NCBI GenBank assembly: GCA_949130495.1
Contig: OX422207.1
Location: forward strand, 713,344,456 to 713,408,455
Direction of reading: 5' to 3'
From: Sambucus nigra
Lineage: Eukaryota; Streptophyta; Magnoliopsida; Dipsacales; Adoxaceae
DNA: 64,000 bases
Every line of letters starts with the position of its first letter. The first letter of the stretch is position 1. Under the pieces are notes generated by a model. It had not been told where the DNA came from, did no database searches, and saw only the letters and a program-made list of their open reading frames with translations. Below are positions 22,983 through 34,049 of this stretch, in pieces. The position numbers were made by a program, and so were the translations under genes.

Positions 22983-22983
22983 G
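22877..22983 (+). pseudogene. Captured B3-domain gene fragment, sense arm
   Basis: The + strand reads WKVELTTSTGDVWLRNGWEE and GLWHFLVFG, the same B3 core as the opposite arm with a few substitutions. The arms differ at roughly one base in eight, so the inverted copy is not brand new. The frame runs out at the junction with the transposase fragment at 22983. Confidence 0.6.
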
Positions 22984-23105
22984 ATAGACGAAGAGATTCA
23001 GTTTCCTCTCCACAAATAGGACACCCCAAATAACTATGTACTAATCACCTATTAAAGGTAAGAAGCGTATATTCATGGATTAGTATAAACAAAACTTAGA
23101 TGTAG
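22982..23105 (-). pseudogene. Rearranged scrap of the element's own transposase gene
   Basis: 22982-23043 matches 25244-25305 over 62 bp with about two mismatches. On the minus strand it encodes YLGCPICGEETESLRLS, a piece of the tnp2 domain. The adjoining 23044-23105 (cacctattaaaggta ... aacaaaacttagat) resembles 26662-26697, the 5' flank of the intact gene. So a deleted copy of the transposase 5' region and one internal segment has been joined directly to the B3 hairpin. Confidence 0.7.
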
Positions 23106-23227
23106 TTGGAATATTTATGTATTAATCTCCTCTCCACACACGCACACTACACAAGAGTGAAAATGATAAAGTGCAGATCAAGTAAAAGCATTAAAAATGG
23201 ATGTTTCGGTACAAATTGAAATAATTA

Positions 23228-26200
23228 TTACAAATTGAAAAATTGTTTCAAATTCGGGTTATCATCAAAAATGGATTGATATTCGGTAGGAGCAGCCAAG
23301 TCATCCACACTACTATTTAGACGCCTTGGCGCGTGTTGTACAATTGACCACGGCTCGTTGTTGATATACTCCGAGTAAAACACTTGCTTAACCTTTTGAA
23401 ATGCACAAACAAACGGCTCATCGCTCACGTGGTCGTTGCTCTTCAACTTGGACAAGTCAACCATGATCAAATTGGTGACAGGATCAACTTTAGAAGCATT
23501 TTTATCCTCAACTCTTACCCATTCACAGTAAAATACAACCTCTTTGAAGCTTATATAATCCAATTCAAATATATTTTGAATTACACCATAGTAAGTCATT
23601 TCAGCTTCAACGAGGTTTTTATCTTTTGCGCTTGCTCGAAAGAAAGTAAGAGCCTTGTATGAAATACCCGAGTTCTGTACATTTGTACTTTCCTCGTACA
23701 CTTTAGCGCCGAAAATGTAACCGTTCAATCGATATTTTTTGTACTCTTGTGCTACGAACAAGGGTCCAGTGGCTAGACGAGCAAGCCTTGATGTCGCATC
23801 ACCCATCTTTAGGAGCTGAGAATATAGATAAATTAATTATATTAGTGGTAAAATATGAGTGTAATGTAACATTATATAACGACTGTTTTCATTGTAATTA
23901 CCTCTTGTGTCAACCATAGCCTAAATTCGCTGTCTGATTGTACCACTGTTTTTCGTCTTTTATTGTTCTCACAGGCTTCATATTTACTGCATATTACAAA
24001 ATTAATCATGTATAAAATAATCTAAAATAATGTTAAACATTATAATATTCGAAACTTACTTTTTCCATTCTTCGACATCTTCATGTGTGTCAAATAGATA
24101 ACGAGCTACTTGTTCATGTTGCAAACTCGTTAATTTCACTCGTTTTCCCATCACATTACCACCATCATCGAGGAATTCATCAGTGTCATCAACGCTGGTA
24201 GAGTCAGTCATATATTCCCGAGTATATATTGATGACTCCACGGTGATGTATTCCTCTGCAATTGATCCTGCAATGTATCGCGTATTCTTGACGTAATCTT
24301 TAAAAACTTTCATCAATCTTTCAAACGGATACATCCACCGATATCTAACTGGACCACAAAGAAGTGCCTCGTCGCATAGGTGTACCAACAAGTGAACACT
24401 TATGTCCAAGAATGCTGGGGGAAAGTACTTCTCCAATACACAAATCGCTTCGTTCACAGCCAATTTTGCGGCCACTATGTGTTCTCGATTCACTACCTTC
24501 TCACACAAGAGGGAGAAGGTAATACTAATTTGCATAATAGCCCTACGCAAATCCTTGTGCTTGGAGAAACAGTGCTTAAACAATAGAGGAACCAATTGCA
24601 TGATCACATGCCAATCGTGGGACTTACACTTATGTAAATCATGAGTAGCATAATTCACAATCCTTTGCAAGTTGGACGAAAAAGTAGATGGGCCCTTCAA
24701 ATTATATATTGTGTCTAGAAGCACCTTCCTTTCCTCACTCATCAAAGTAAACGCACCAGGGGGAATTATTGTCCTTCCCCTACTATCTTCTTTCAACCAT
24801 AGTTGTGGTTTAAGTTTTAACGTTTTAAGGTCTTTTCGTGCATTTTCTCCATCCTTCGAATGACTCCCCCCAAGGCAAGTACCCACAATATGTTCAGCGA
24901 AGTTCTTCTCTGCATGCATCACATCCAATACATGGCGCACCGGGTTTTTCTTCCAATAAGGCAAGTCAAATAAAATTGACCTCCGAGACCATGCCTTTCT
25001 TATCTCAGTTTCATTCCCAGTTGGGGTCTTCTTATGCTTGACATTCTTAAATTTGGGATTCTTACCTGGCATATTTGGGCCACATTGAGAAGATTTACTT
25101 TCAATTTCTGAACCCGAAAGTTGTCTCGGCGGTAGCCTATGTTCAACTCCGCCCAATAAAAAATTGGAAGCTTTCTCAAATCTGAAACTATGAGCTGGGG
25201 GTAAAAACCTCCTGTGGCAATGGTATACATTTTTTAAGCTGGAGGATAGACGAAGAGATTCAGTCTCCTCTCCACAAATAGGACACCCCAAATAACCATG
25301 TACTACACATCCGGATAATGTCCCATAAGTTGGAAAATCATGAATTGCCCACATCAACATAGCTTTCAGCGTAAACTCTTCTTTTCTAAAAGAGTCAAAT
25401 GATTGCACACCATCTTCCCACAACTCATTTAATTCTTCTACCAAAGGAGCCAGGTAGATATCAATGTCTTCACTTGGTGCCTTTGGCCCAGGTATCAATA
25501 AAGCCATCATCGAAAATTCAGGTCTCATACACTGTGAAGGAGGGAGGTTGAGTGGGGCTAGGATCACTGGCCATACACTCTGATTGGTGCTTAGATTTCC
25601 AAATGGATTGAAACCATCTGTTGATATAGCCAAACGAATGTTGCGTTGTTCTCGAGCAAAATCGGGATACTCATAATTCATCCTCCGCCAGGCAGTAGAA
25701 TCAATAGGATGACGCATGATATTACCCCCTACTTCTGCCCTAGCATGCCAAGTCATTGCCTCTGCAATCCATGGTACTGTGAAAAATTGCTTTAATCTAG
25801 GCCCAACGGGAAAATATTTCAATACTTTTTGAGGCACTTTTGAGCTTGTGCCTTCCTTACTAGTAGATTGGACATATCTAGGTTCATCGCATACCGGACA
25901 ACGATCGAGATTTTCATACTCCTTTCGGTATAGTATGCAGTCATACACACAAGCATGAATCGATTTATACTTCATTCCCAAACCTTTCAAACTGTTCTTC
26001 ATAACAGGATAGCTATTTGGAAGTGTATTCACCTTGGGTAATAAGCCCTTCACCCATTTCAGAATTCCCGTCACGCTATTGCCAGACAAACCGTACTGCG
26101 TCTTCAAACTGTGCAAACCAACCATGGCATGTAAAGTTGTTTGATCTTTCTCACAGCCAGAGTATAACGGTTGGGTCGCCTTAAATTTTAAACTTTGGTA

Positions 26201-26617
26201 GTCATCGTCAAGTTTTATCGTGTTATCTTCACGAGCACTTGAATCTTCTACATCATCAGTAACCTCATTCTCCTCAGCTTCATAAACTCCGTACGCATCA
26301 TCAACTAAATCCTCTAACATATTATGATCTACGTCGTCCCCTTCTTCATATATTCTACTTGTTGAAGGATGTTGTGAAGGTTGGTCAGGGACAAAAGGAA
26401 CTTTCAATTCACCGTGAAAACTCCAAAATCTATAACTATCTTGCATACCCGATCTTAACAAATGTAGTTCAACTATTTTCCACTCAAACACCTTACCATT
26501 CTTACACCTAGCACACGGACACGGAAACTCTTCATCATTACGACATCTCTTTGCATATTTCACAAATTCGTTAGCACCTCTGCGAAACACATCCCCCATT
26601 CTATTAGTCTCACCCAT
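23228..26617 (-). CDS. CACTA transposase, TNPD/tnp2 family (three exons, predicted 1,076 aa)
   Basis: Exon 1 is 26617-24060, exon 2 is 23986-23902 and exon 3 is 23815-23228. Donors GTAAGT (24059) and GTAATT (23901) and acceptors ATGCAG (to 23987) and TTCTCAG (to 23816) are phase-consistent and join all three without a stop, ending TAA. Domains in order: an N-terminal transposase-associated Cys motif (CPCARCKN, then LLRSGMQDSYRFWSFHGE, about residues 30-75); an acidic linker; tnp2 (about 200-430, with CPVCDEPRY, ISTDGFNPFG and GCPICGEETE); a DUF4218-like region (about 620-800, MYPFERLMKVFKDYV, GSIAEEY); and a DUF4216-like C-terminus in exon 3 (NGYIFGAKVYEE, YCEWVRV). The family cuts and pastes CACTA elements in the nucleus. 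The ATG at 26617 follows an in-frame stop. No inactivating change is visible, so the protein could be functional; splicing is inferred. Confidence 0.9.
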
Positions 26618-26690
26618 TCACTCTTTGTATTTCGGATATCCCATCACAGCTACCACAACTAAACACCTATTAAAGGTAAACAAAACTTAG

Positions 26691-26697
26691 ATTTATA
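26691..26697 (-). promoter_or_regulatory. Possible TATA box of the transposase gene
   Basis: TATAAAT on the minus strand lies about 75 bp upstream of the start codon. The adjacent sequence is duplicated next to the hairpin at about 23044-23105. An upstream 5' exon cannot be excluded. Confidence 0.35.
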
Positions 26698-26700
26698 GTA

Positions 26701-27412
26701 TGTTTTTTTTAATTATCCCATCATTTAATTATCCTATTAAAGGGTATGTGGTCCTATCCCATTCAAGAATGCATTTTTCTGTAATATACTTAACAGCTCA
26801 TGCACATTGTTACGATTTGAAAAAAATTCGACAGCATATCCCCTTAGTTCTCCAAGTACACGACGTAGATTGGCAGGTGTGAGTGCTATTTCAATTGGTC
26901 AATTAAAATAACAGTCACACTTGTCAATCTAGTATGTACCCAGAGAACATTAAGATACGACTGCAGAACTTCCTCCAAAAGTAACAACTTTAAGCCAATA
27001 AGAATATTATACAAAAATTATACAGTCTCAAACTGTCCAAACGGGACAATTCGAGAGATCTCATTACAGGGGTAATGACTCTCGAACGGGTCTAAGGGTT
27101 ATTGAATGCGTACGCATAAGAACTAGAATACTAGTATCTATGCGCACTATATTAAATTTCAAGTATGTTTCATATAATGGGTTAATTCAAATACACAAAT
27201 AAATTCATGGGATAATTCAAATACAAAAATAAATTCATGGGATAATTCAAATACAAAAAGAAATTCATGTATTGACCACATACACACACACACACACACT
27301 ATCTAAGTTGTTCTATAGGTATAAAAACAATTATTATCCAATTATTATCCAACTATTATCAATTATTTATTTTGAATGTAAATAATATTCAAATATTCTA
27401 ATATTCAAGCCT
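26701..27412. other. 5' flank of the transposase gene inside the inner CACTA
   Basis: AT-rich DNA without a recognised gene. A 34-bp word (ggataattcaaatacaaaaataaattcat type) is repeated three to four times at 27178-27275, and a (CA)n run lies at 27280-27299. Confidence 0.45.
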
Positions 27413-27970
27413 AGGTGCGTAGGTGTGCGTGTGTGTGGCGTAGGTGTGCGTGTGTGCGTAGGGGCGTAGGTGTGCGTGTGTGTGTGGCGTAGGTGTGCGT
27501 GTGTGCGTAGGTGTGCCCACCCCACCCCACCCCACCCCCTCCCCCCCTCCACTACCCCCTCCCCCACCCTGCCCCATCCCGCCCCACCCCCACCACACAC
27601 CACCACACACACCACCACACACACACACACACACACCCCACCCCACCCCCTCCCCCTGCCCCCCTCCACCACCCCCTCCCCCACCACACACCACCACACA
27701 CACACACACACACCACTCTACCCCACCCCCTGCCCCCCTCCACCACCCCCTCCCCCTCTCCCCCAAAACACACCACCACACACACACACACTGCACCCCA
27801 CCCCACCCCCTGCCCCCTCCACCGCCCCCTCCCCCACCCTGCCCCACCCCGCCCCACCCCCTTCCCCCCTCCACCACCCCCTCCCCCACCCTGCCCCATC
27901 CCGCCCCACCCCCCACACACGCACACACATACACACACACATATATATATACACATACACACATAAATAT
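27413..27970. repeat. C-rich/CA-rich minisatellite (G-rich on the minus strand)
   Basis: About 550 bp of alternating CCACCCC / CCCCCTCC blocks and (CA)n runs, flanked on the left by ggtgtgcgtgtgtg words. Longer blocks (cccctgcccccctccaccac; ccctccccc-accctgcccca) recur with imperfect spacing. Six-frame reading gives Pro/His or Gly/Val strings in every frame, which is a composition effect and not coding. The minus strand has many runs of three to five Gs in close succession. Confidence 0.9.
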
Positions 27971-27993
27971 ACAAACAAATCTATATATAAATG

Positions 27994-28078
27994 GAAGAGA
28001 GAGAGAGAGAGAAATTGGACCTGAGAGAGAGAGAGAGAGAGAGAGCAGCGTCGAGTCGAGAGAGAGAGAGAGAGAGGG
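27994..28078. repeat. (GA)n microsatellite
   Basis: Uninterrupted gagaga runs at 27994-28012, 28022-28046 and 28059-28077 lie inside the inner CACTA, just before its right subterminal repeats. Confidence 0.9.
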
Positions 28079-28130
28079 AGGGAACGGTGGGAGGGAAAAA
28101 AGAAGGGGGAACGTGATTTTGCTGGAAAAG

Positions 28131-28283
28131 TTGTCACGGTCGTGTCAAGGTCATTGACCGTGACACGAATTGTCACGGTCAAAGACCGTGACAATTCGTT
28201 GTCACGGTCGTGTCAAGGTCAATGACCGTGACATAAAACGCGTGTTTTTTTGTCACGGTCAATGACCTTGACAAGGCTGGCCG
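28131..28283. repeat. Right subterminal palindromic repeats of the inner CACTA
   Basis: The array contains GTCACGGTCG, GTCAAGGTCA, GACCGTGACA and their complements. It is the same motif set and pairing as at 21927-22215, in an array about half as long. It ends some 36 bp before the right terminus. Confidence 0.8.
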
Positions 28284-28479
28284 GCTGAAAGGTGACAATT
28301 TGCCCATTTTGGTGTAGTGGGAGATGGAGCGGCGAAGGGGGCGGAGAGACTGCGATCTGAGAGAGAGAGATCGCAAGAGGGACAGAGAAGAGAGCAGCGC
28401 GAGAGGGAGAGAGCGGGAGTTTTGGTGTTAGGTCGTGGGATTAGAATTTGGCTAAGTGAAAGAGTGTGAGGGAAAAGTT

Positions 28480-29079
28480 TGGATAATTACCAAAAGGGTC
28501 AGAAACATTCGTCCCTTTTTCTATAACAAAAGGCACGGTTTTAAAACCCGTCCCTTTTGGTATAGCAAGCGGGATGGTTTTAAAAAATCGTCCCTTATGT
28601 TTGTTTGGAAAAACTCTAAAAATTCAAGATATGAAAAGGGACGAATTTTTAAAAAGTCCTTTTTGATATACCAAAATGGACGGTTTTAAAAATACGTTCC
28701 TTATATTTGTTTGGAAAAAAAAACTAAAAATTCAAGGTATACCAAATAAGACGAATTTTAAAAACCATCCCTTTTATAGAAAAAGGGACTGATATTAATT
28801 ACCGTCCCTTTTTGCTATACCAAAAGGGACGGGTTTTAAAATCCGTCCCTTAAATTAGCTCGGGATAAAAAAGGCTAAAATTTCTCGTAACTTTAGGGTC
28901 GGTTTTTAATAATCGTCCCTTTTGGTATAGCAAATGGGACGAAATTTAAAAACCGTCCCTATTGTGATTTATCAAAAAAGACGGTAATTAAAAACCGTCC
29001 CATTTGGTATATCAAAAGGGACAATATGACACTGCTATCCCTAATACTCCCGTCCCAAATACTCATTTTTCTTATAGTG
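28480..29079. repeat. Right subterminal repeats of the outer CACTA
   Basis: Alternating cgtcccTTTTgctatac and aaaagggaCGg words occur with about 45-60 bp spacing in both orientations. They match the GGGACGG repeats at the left end (16776-17220). The array ends in CATTTTTCTTATAGTG. Confidence 0.8.
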
Positions 29080-31535
29080 TGTGTGGAATCAAAATTAGCT
29101 AGATTACCATTTCATTTTATTGAAAGGATCTCTGAACCATTAGATTTAATACACACAAATATTTGTGATTTAAAATTTTTACAAACTAGAGGTGGAAAAA
29201 AGTTCTTTATTACATTTATTGACGATTGCACAAAATATTGCTATGTATATTTGTTACATAGTAAAGATGAGGCTATTGATGCATTTAAATAATAGAAAAC
29301 GAAGTTTAGAATCAATTAAGCAAAAAAGATAAAGGCTATTAGGAGTGATAGAGGATGTGAATATGAATCTACTTTCGAGAAATTTTGTTCCGAACATGGA
29401 ATTATCCATCAAACCACTGCTCCTTATTCTCCTCAATCGAATGTTATTGTTGAACACAAAAATCATACATTGAATGAGATGATGAATTCTATGTTGATAA
29501 GTTCAGGAGCTCCCCAGAACTTGGGGGGGAGCCTTATTATCTGCTAATTATATTCTTAACAAAGTACCACACAAGAAAACTCATAAGACACCTTATGAGT
29601 TATGGAAAGGTCGAAGACCTTGCTATAAATATTTACGAGTGTGGGGGTACTTAGCCAAAGTGATGGTTCCTACACCTAAAAAGGTAAAAATAGGACCAAA
29701 GACCATTGGTTGTGTGTTCATCAATTAAATTATTAATAGCAATGCATATCGTTTCTTAGTTTTTAAATCTGAGATTTCGAATATTCATGTAAATGCGGTC
29801 ATTGAATTGAGGGACGCTTCATTTTTTGAAAATGAATTTTTGTATAACATAATCCGAGAATCTAATTCATCTAAAAGATAAAATGAAGCTACTATAAGTG
29901 GTACTCATCAATCTATTAATCACAAGTCAGTAGAGAATGAACCAAGACATTGTAACAGAGCAAGAACCTCGACTTCCTTCGGTCCAAATTTTCTAACATA
30001 TTTGTTAGAAAGTGAACCTCAATCGTACAAAGAGGCAATATCCTTAGCCGATGCTTGTAGTTGGAAAGAAATAATTAATAGAAAAATTGAATCCATTTTG
30101 CAAAATCACACGTGGGAACTAGTGGATCTTCCACCAGGTTTAAAACCATTAGGTTATAATTGGATATTCAAAAAGAAGTTGAAGGCCGATGGATCAATTG
30201 ATAAATATAAAGATAGACTTATAGCTAAAATCTATAGGCAAAAGGAAGGGTTAAATTACTTCGACATATATTCACCGGTAATAAGAATTACATAAATTCG
30301 AATGTTAATAGCAATGGTTTCTATTAATGGACTTGAAATACATCAAATGGATGTAAGAACCGTATTCTTTAACGGTGAACTAGACGAGGAAATTTATATG
30401 GAGAAACCTTAAGGATTTAAGGCTCCTGGACAAGAAGTAAAAGTATTTAAGCTTGTTAAATCACTTTACGGACTAAAACAAGCACCTAAGCAATGGCATG
30501 AAAAATTTGATAATTCAATGTTACCAAATGGTTTCAAAATTAATGAATGTAACAAATGTGTTTACTTTAAATACATTCAAAATGGATATATCATTGTATG
30601 CCTCTATATTGATGATATGATTATCATGGGTAGTAACCTGGAAATTATAAAAACTACCAAATAAATTTTAAGTAGTCGATTTGACATGAAAGACTTGGGT
30701 ATCGCCGATGTTATATTAGTAATCAAAATTTCTACAATATTGGATGGACTTATATTATCTCAGTCTCATTACATAGAGAAAGTACTTGAAAAATTCAAGA
30801 AGTATGATATTAGTCCCACTTAGACACCTATAGATGTAAATTTACATCTAGCAAGAAATAATGGCGAAAGCATATATCAGCTAGAATACTCTCGTATTAT
30901 AGGCAGTTTAATGTATATCATGAACTATACATGATCGGACATATCATACTCGATAAGTAAGCTAAATTGATTTACGAGTAATCCAGGGAGAGATCACTGG
31001 AAGGTAATATTAAGAGTTTTGGGTTATTTAAAATACACTCAAAACTATGGACTGCACTACTCAAAATATCCAATAATTCTTGAAGGACATTGTGATGCAA
31101 ATTGCATATCTGATACAAAAGACTCTAAGTCTACGAGTGGGTATGTATTTACCCTTGAAGGTGCAGTTGAAATCCTCAAAACAAATGTGCATTTCTAAAT
31201 CGACAATGGAATTTGAATTCATTGCACTAGACAAAGCTGGAGAAGAAGCTGAATGACTTTGAAACTTCTTAGAGGTTATTCCAAATTGATCAAAACCTAT
31301 GCCGGCAATATGTATACATTGTGATAGTCAATCCACGATTGGAAGGGCACATAATGACATGTATAACGAAAAGTCACGACATATTCTTCGTAAACAACTT
31401 CTCTCAAATGGAATTATCTATATTAACAATGTAAAGTCTAAAGGTAATATAGCGGATCCACTAACGAAAGGTTTAAACCGAGAGTCAGCTGAAAGATCAT
31501 CGAGAAGAATGGGTCTAAAGCCTATAAATAAATAA
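29080..31535 (+). pseudogene. Copia Pol continued: integrase, reverse transcriptase, RNase H (multiple stops)
   Basis: The reading resumes in the pre-integrase region ([20 protein letters not shown]), then the integrase core ([19 protein letters not shown]; later SDRGCEYES, QTTAPYSPQSN). The reverse transcriptase follows (WELVDLPPGLKPLGYNWIFK, EIHQMDVRTVFFNGELDEEI, SLYGLKQAP), including the catalytic YIDD in CLYIDDMIIMG. The RNase H end follows ([51 protein letters not shown]). At least a dozen in-frame stops and several frameshifts are present, for example TAA after FK at 29290 and TAA after RIT at 30293. It is inactive. The domain order INT-RT-RH is diagnostic of Copia. Confidence 0.85.
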
Positions 31536-32070
31536 GAATCAATATAGTGGCAACCCATCATAGCTGGCTGGAGATCCCAAGATCTGGGTTCAATGGGCAA
31601 ACCGAACTACATTGTATTCAGTAAGCACTGGAAATCCTATCCATTTCAAATATGAGACAGTGCACATCTGCCGCAAAATTAAGATAGGTTATGCTTTTAA
31701 TGACATCCATATCTTAGTATGTCTAAGTGGGGTATTGCAGGATACTCTTTATGAAAGTCACCTACGTGTGTAAGAAGGGGGCCACTTCTATGAGAATAAT
31801 AAAAGGCAAATTCTCTAAAATAATCACGGGACCAAGTGGTATTCTTGGCCAAAATTAACACAAACGTGATAACCAACTGTGTTGAAGAATTATTGTGCGA
31901 ATACTGTTGTCTAGGTTTATAAAAATGGCTGACGGTTCAAAGACTTGAAGTCTTTTGATTAGCCAAGTAAATCTGATGGTAAATCTTTTGTTTTACTCAA
32001 CCCGTGTCTGCATCTGCATCAGCATCTATTTTGTTTCCATTTATAGCGATATATCATTTATGTGGGGGAT

Positions 32071-32849
32071 TGTTGGAAAAATTGGACTTAAAAGCTATCC
32101 AGAATTTTTTGGATAGAAGTTTGAGCAACTTAGGGCTCAAATTTAGGTGGGATCCACACCACAATAATTATGGGACCATATATGAACGCGTTCTCCTTCG
32201 CAAGGAGATTAACGTAGTATATTCACATGTCCAATTGCATTAAGTTATGGATGATAAATATGTCCCCAAAGTGACTCATAAAGAAATGAAAGTTAATGAA
32301 TTGGATAAGTTTTAACTCTTGTCCCGCATTGGAAGAGTAGTGGAAAATTTATGAGTTAATAAAATCCAAATAGTGGACTAAGGCTTGGATGCCTTGGGGT
32401 ATCCCAACTCTTTAAAGGGGAGATGGACTACACTATGCATGTATTGGGCTTGGGCCAAAAGCCCCCATGCACGCACGCGCCGGCTGGCCGACTCGGGTCG
32501 GGTTGGGTCGGATCTAAGTCGGGCTTGGGATTGGGCTTGTAAAAATCTCTTAAATGTTTTATTAGTCCGAATTGAATTAACTTTCTTAGCTTTGATTATT
32601 AATTAATTAAAAAATTAATTAATAAACTATTTAGCAGTTATTGCCAACAGTCAACAGTTAAATTCGTTTAACTGTTTTTACAATTTTATTTGAACAGTCA
32701 TTTGCTTTGCTATAAATACATTAGTTCCCCTCCGTTTTTTTACTAATGAAAAATTCCCCTCTCCAAATTTTCTTCCAAAATCGAAATGTCACTATACTCA
32801 TTTTTGAAAATATTTTCTACATCACTGCATTCATTTGTTACGTTGTTGG
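32071..32849 (+). repeat. 3' LTR of the Copia element, interrupted
   Basis: Begins TGTTGGAAAAATTGG immediately after the purine tract ttatgtgggggat. It matches the 5' LTR from 13764 onward until cgttgttgg, where LTR B begins. The distal part that should follow is not seen elsewhere in the window. Confidence 0.85.
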
Positions 32850-34049
32850 TGTGACACACCGCTTAAAATAATAACGGGTGACCATCCCTACGCTAAAATA
32901 AAATAGGAATCTCAAGTGGATCGTTCTCAGCATCAACTGATGAATCTAAATAAAACATCACTAACCACCCAATAATAAAATAAATAAGTGCCAAAATTCC
33001 AAACTGTGACAACCCGCTCAAAATAATAACGAGTGGCCAGCCCTATACTACATTAAATCAGGTATCTCAGATGGCACAGTCTCAACATCAACAGACAATA
33101 CTAAATAATATAAGGCTAACTACCCGAAACTATTAAGAGCGGATGCCAAAAATTTTAAAACTTTTTATTTAACACGAAACAAAACCAACCACACAACAAT
33201 AATACAACAACACGACACCAATATATGATGAGTGATGAATATAAACTCCAATAATATAAAAGAGTACAACAAAATGTATAAAGTAAAATACCCGAATATG
33301 CTGTCGGGTCACAAACAATACAATACTTTGGGAGAGAGGATATAAAAGTGTTACTATACAAAACTTGGGTCTAAACCCGAATATACCAACTGAATCCTAA
33401 TATAGGTATACAATAGATAGAATCGACTAAAATAAAAAGCTGCAACAGTCGTCTACTGCCACAGCTCCACGAATACACTGGATGGATGAACATGAATGGT
33501 ATCCTTGCGGAGGAACACCTAAAATAATACAATATATATATACATAGCAGGAGAAAATATAAACGGGTCAGAGCCCGAGGTGGAAACATTTTATAGCAAG
33601 GGCATTAAAATGCATAATAATCATAAATGCATTATGTCATGATTTAATGGAGTCTCACTCTCCATAATAATCCAACTCACCTCTCAACTAAAGCGCGCAG
33701 CTAAACGTATGCACGTGATCTCTAAATAAATGCCCAACTCTAGTTAGGCAAATAAATCTAACTAAAACCCAATATAAATATTTGATTGAAAATCGTCTAA
33801 CTTATCTCGCAATCTACACTTATCTGAATTCCATTTAAATCATATACTTTAACTTTTAATGTTGTTTCTCTCTTTTATTTATGCATTTACTTAACATATA
33901 AAGGTTACATAACCATGCTCTTACTAACACAACATACAATCTACATAAACATTCTTTTTTCTAGAATTTCTTATATTCTAGTTATACTAACAATACGCAT
34001 ATAATTATATATGAGTTATTAGCATCTAAGTGCTAAGGACTAAACTTCT

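Larger units (their letters stand above)
21902..28319 (-). mobile_element. Inner CACTA (En/Spm) transposon, 6.4 kb, TSD GGA, with intact-looking transposase
   Basis: The left terminus is CACTACACCAAATCTGCCCA. The right terminus, reverse complemented, is CACTACACCAAAATGGGCAA. The flanking triplets are GGA (21899-21901) and GGA (28320-28322). Dense GTCACGGTCA repeats lie inside both ends. On the minus strand it encodes a three-exon TNPD-type transposase without stops, and it also carries an inverted duplication of a B3 gene fragment. No TNPA-like gene is recognised. It sits inside the outer CACTA and is therefore younger. The uninterrupted transposase and well-matched ends suggest fairly recent activity. 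Confidence 0.92.
16776..29079. mobile_element. Outer CACTA (En/Spm) transposon, 12.3 kb including a nested CACTA, TSD TGT
   Basis: The left terminus is CACTACAATAAAAATG. The right terminus, reverse complemented, is CACTATAAGAAAAATG. Both are followed inward by repeats of the word GGGACGG. The flanking three bases are TGT at 16773-16775 and TGT at 29080-29082, the 3-bp duplication expected of CACTA elements. Without the nested element it is about 5.9 kb. Its own interior holds a 126-bp tandem repeat, a block of satellite repeats and an L1 fragment. No TNPD-like transposase of its own is found, so it is non-autonomous. Confidence 0.88.
13764..32849 (+). mobile_element. Degenerate Copia retrotransposon, host of two nested CACTA elements
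   Basis: The order is 5' LTR (from 13764), gag, protease, pre-integrase, integrase, reverse transcriptase, RNase H, polypurine tract (atttatgtgggggat, ending 32070) and 3' LTR (from 32071). The element is split at 16775/29080 by a CACTA insertion flanked by TGT on both sides. Removing the insertion restores the pre-integrase zinc finger (codons for CDIC, then [10 protein letters not shown]) in frame. Its 3' LTR is cut at 32849 by another LTR (element B). Without the CACTA it is about 6.8 kb. Multiple stops and visible LTR divergence, on the order of one base in eight over the first 125 bp, show it is old. The five bases before it are CATAG; the matching duplication at the right end is not seen. 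Confidence 0.85.

Noticed and set aside
27367..28194. Proline/histidine-rich and glycine-rich ORFs up to 225 codons, extensin-like at first sight
   Set aside because: All frames on both strands are open because the DNA is a C-rich and CA-rich minisatellite. There is no signal peptide or Ser-Pro4 pattern.
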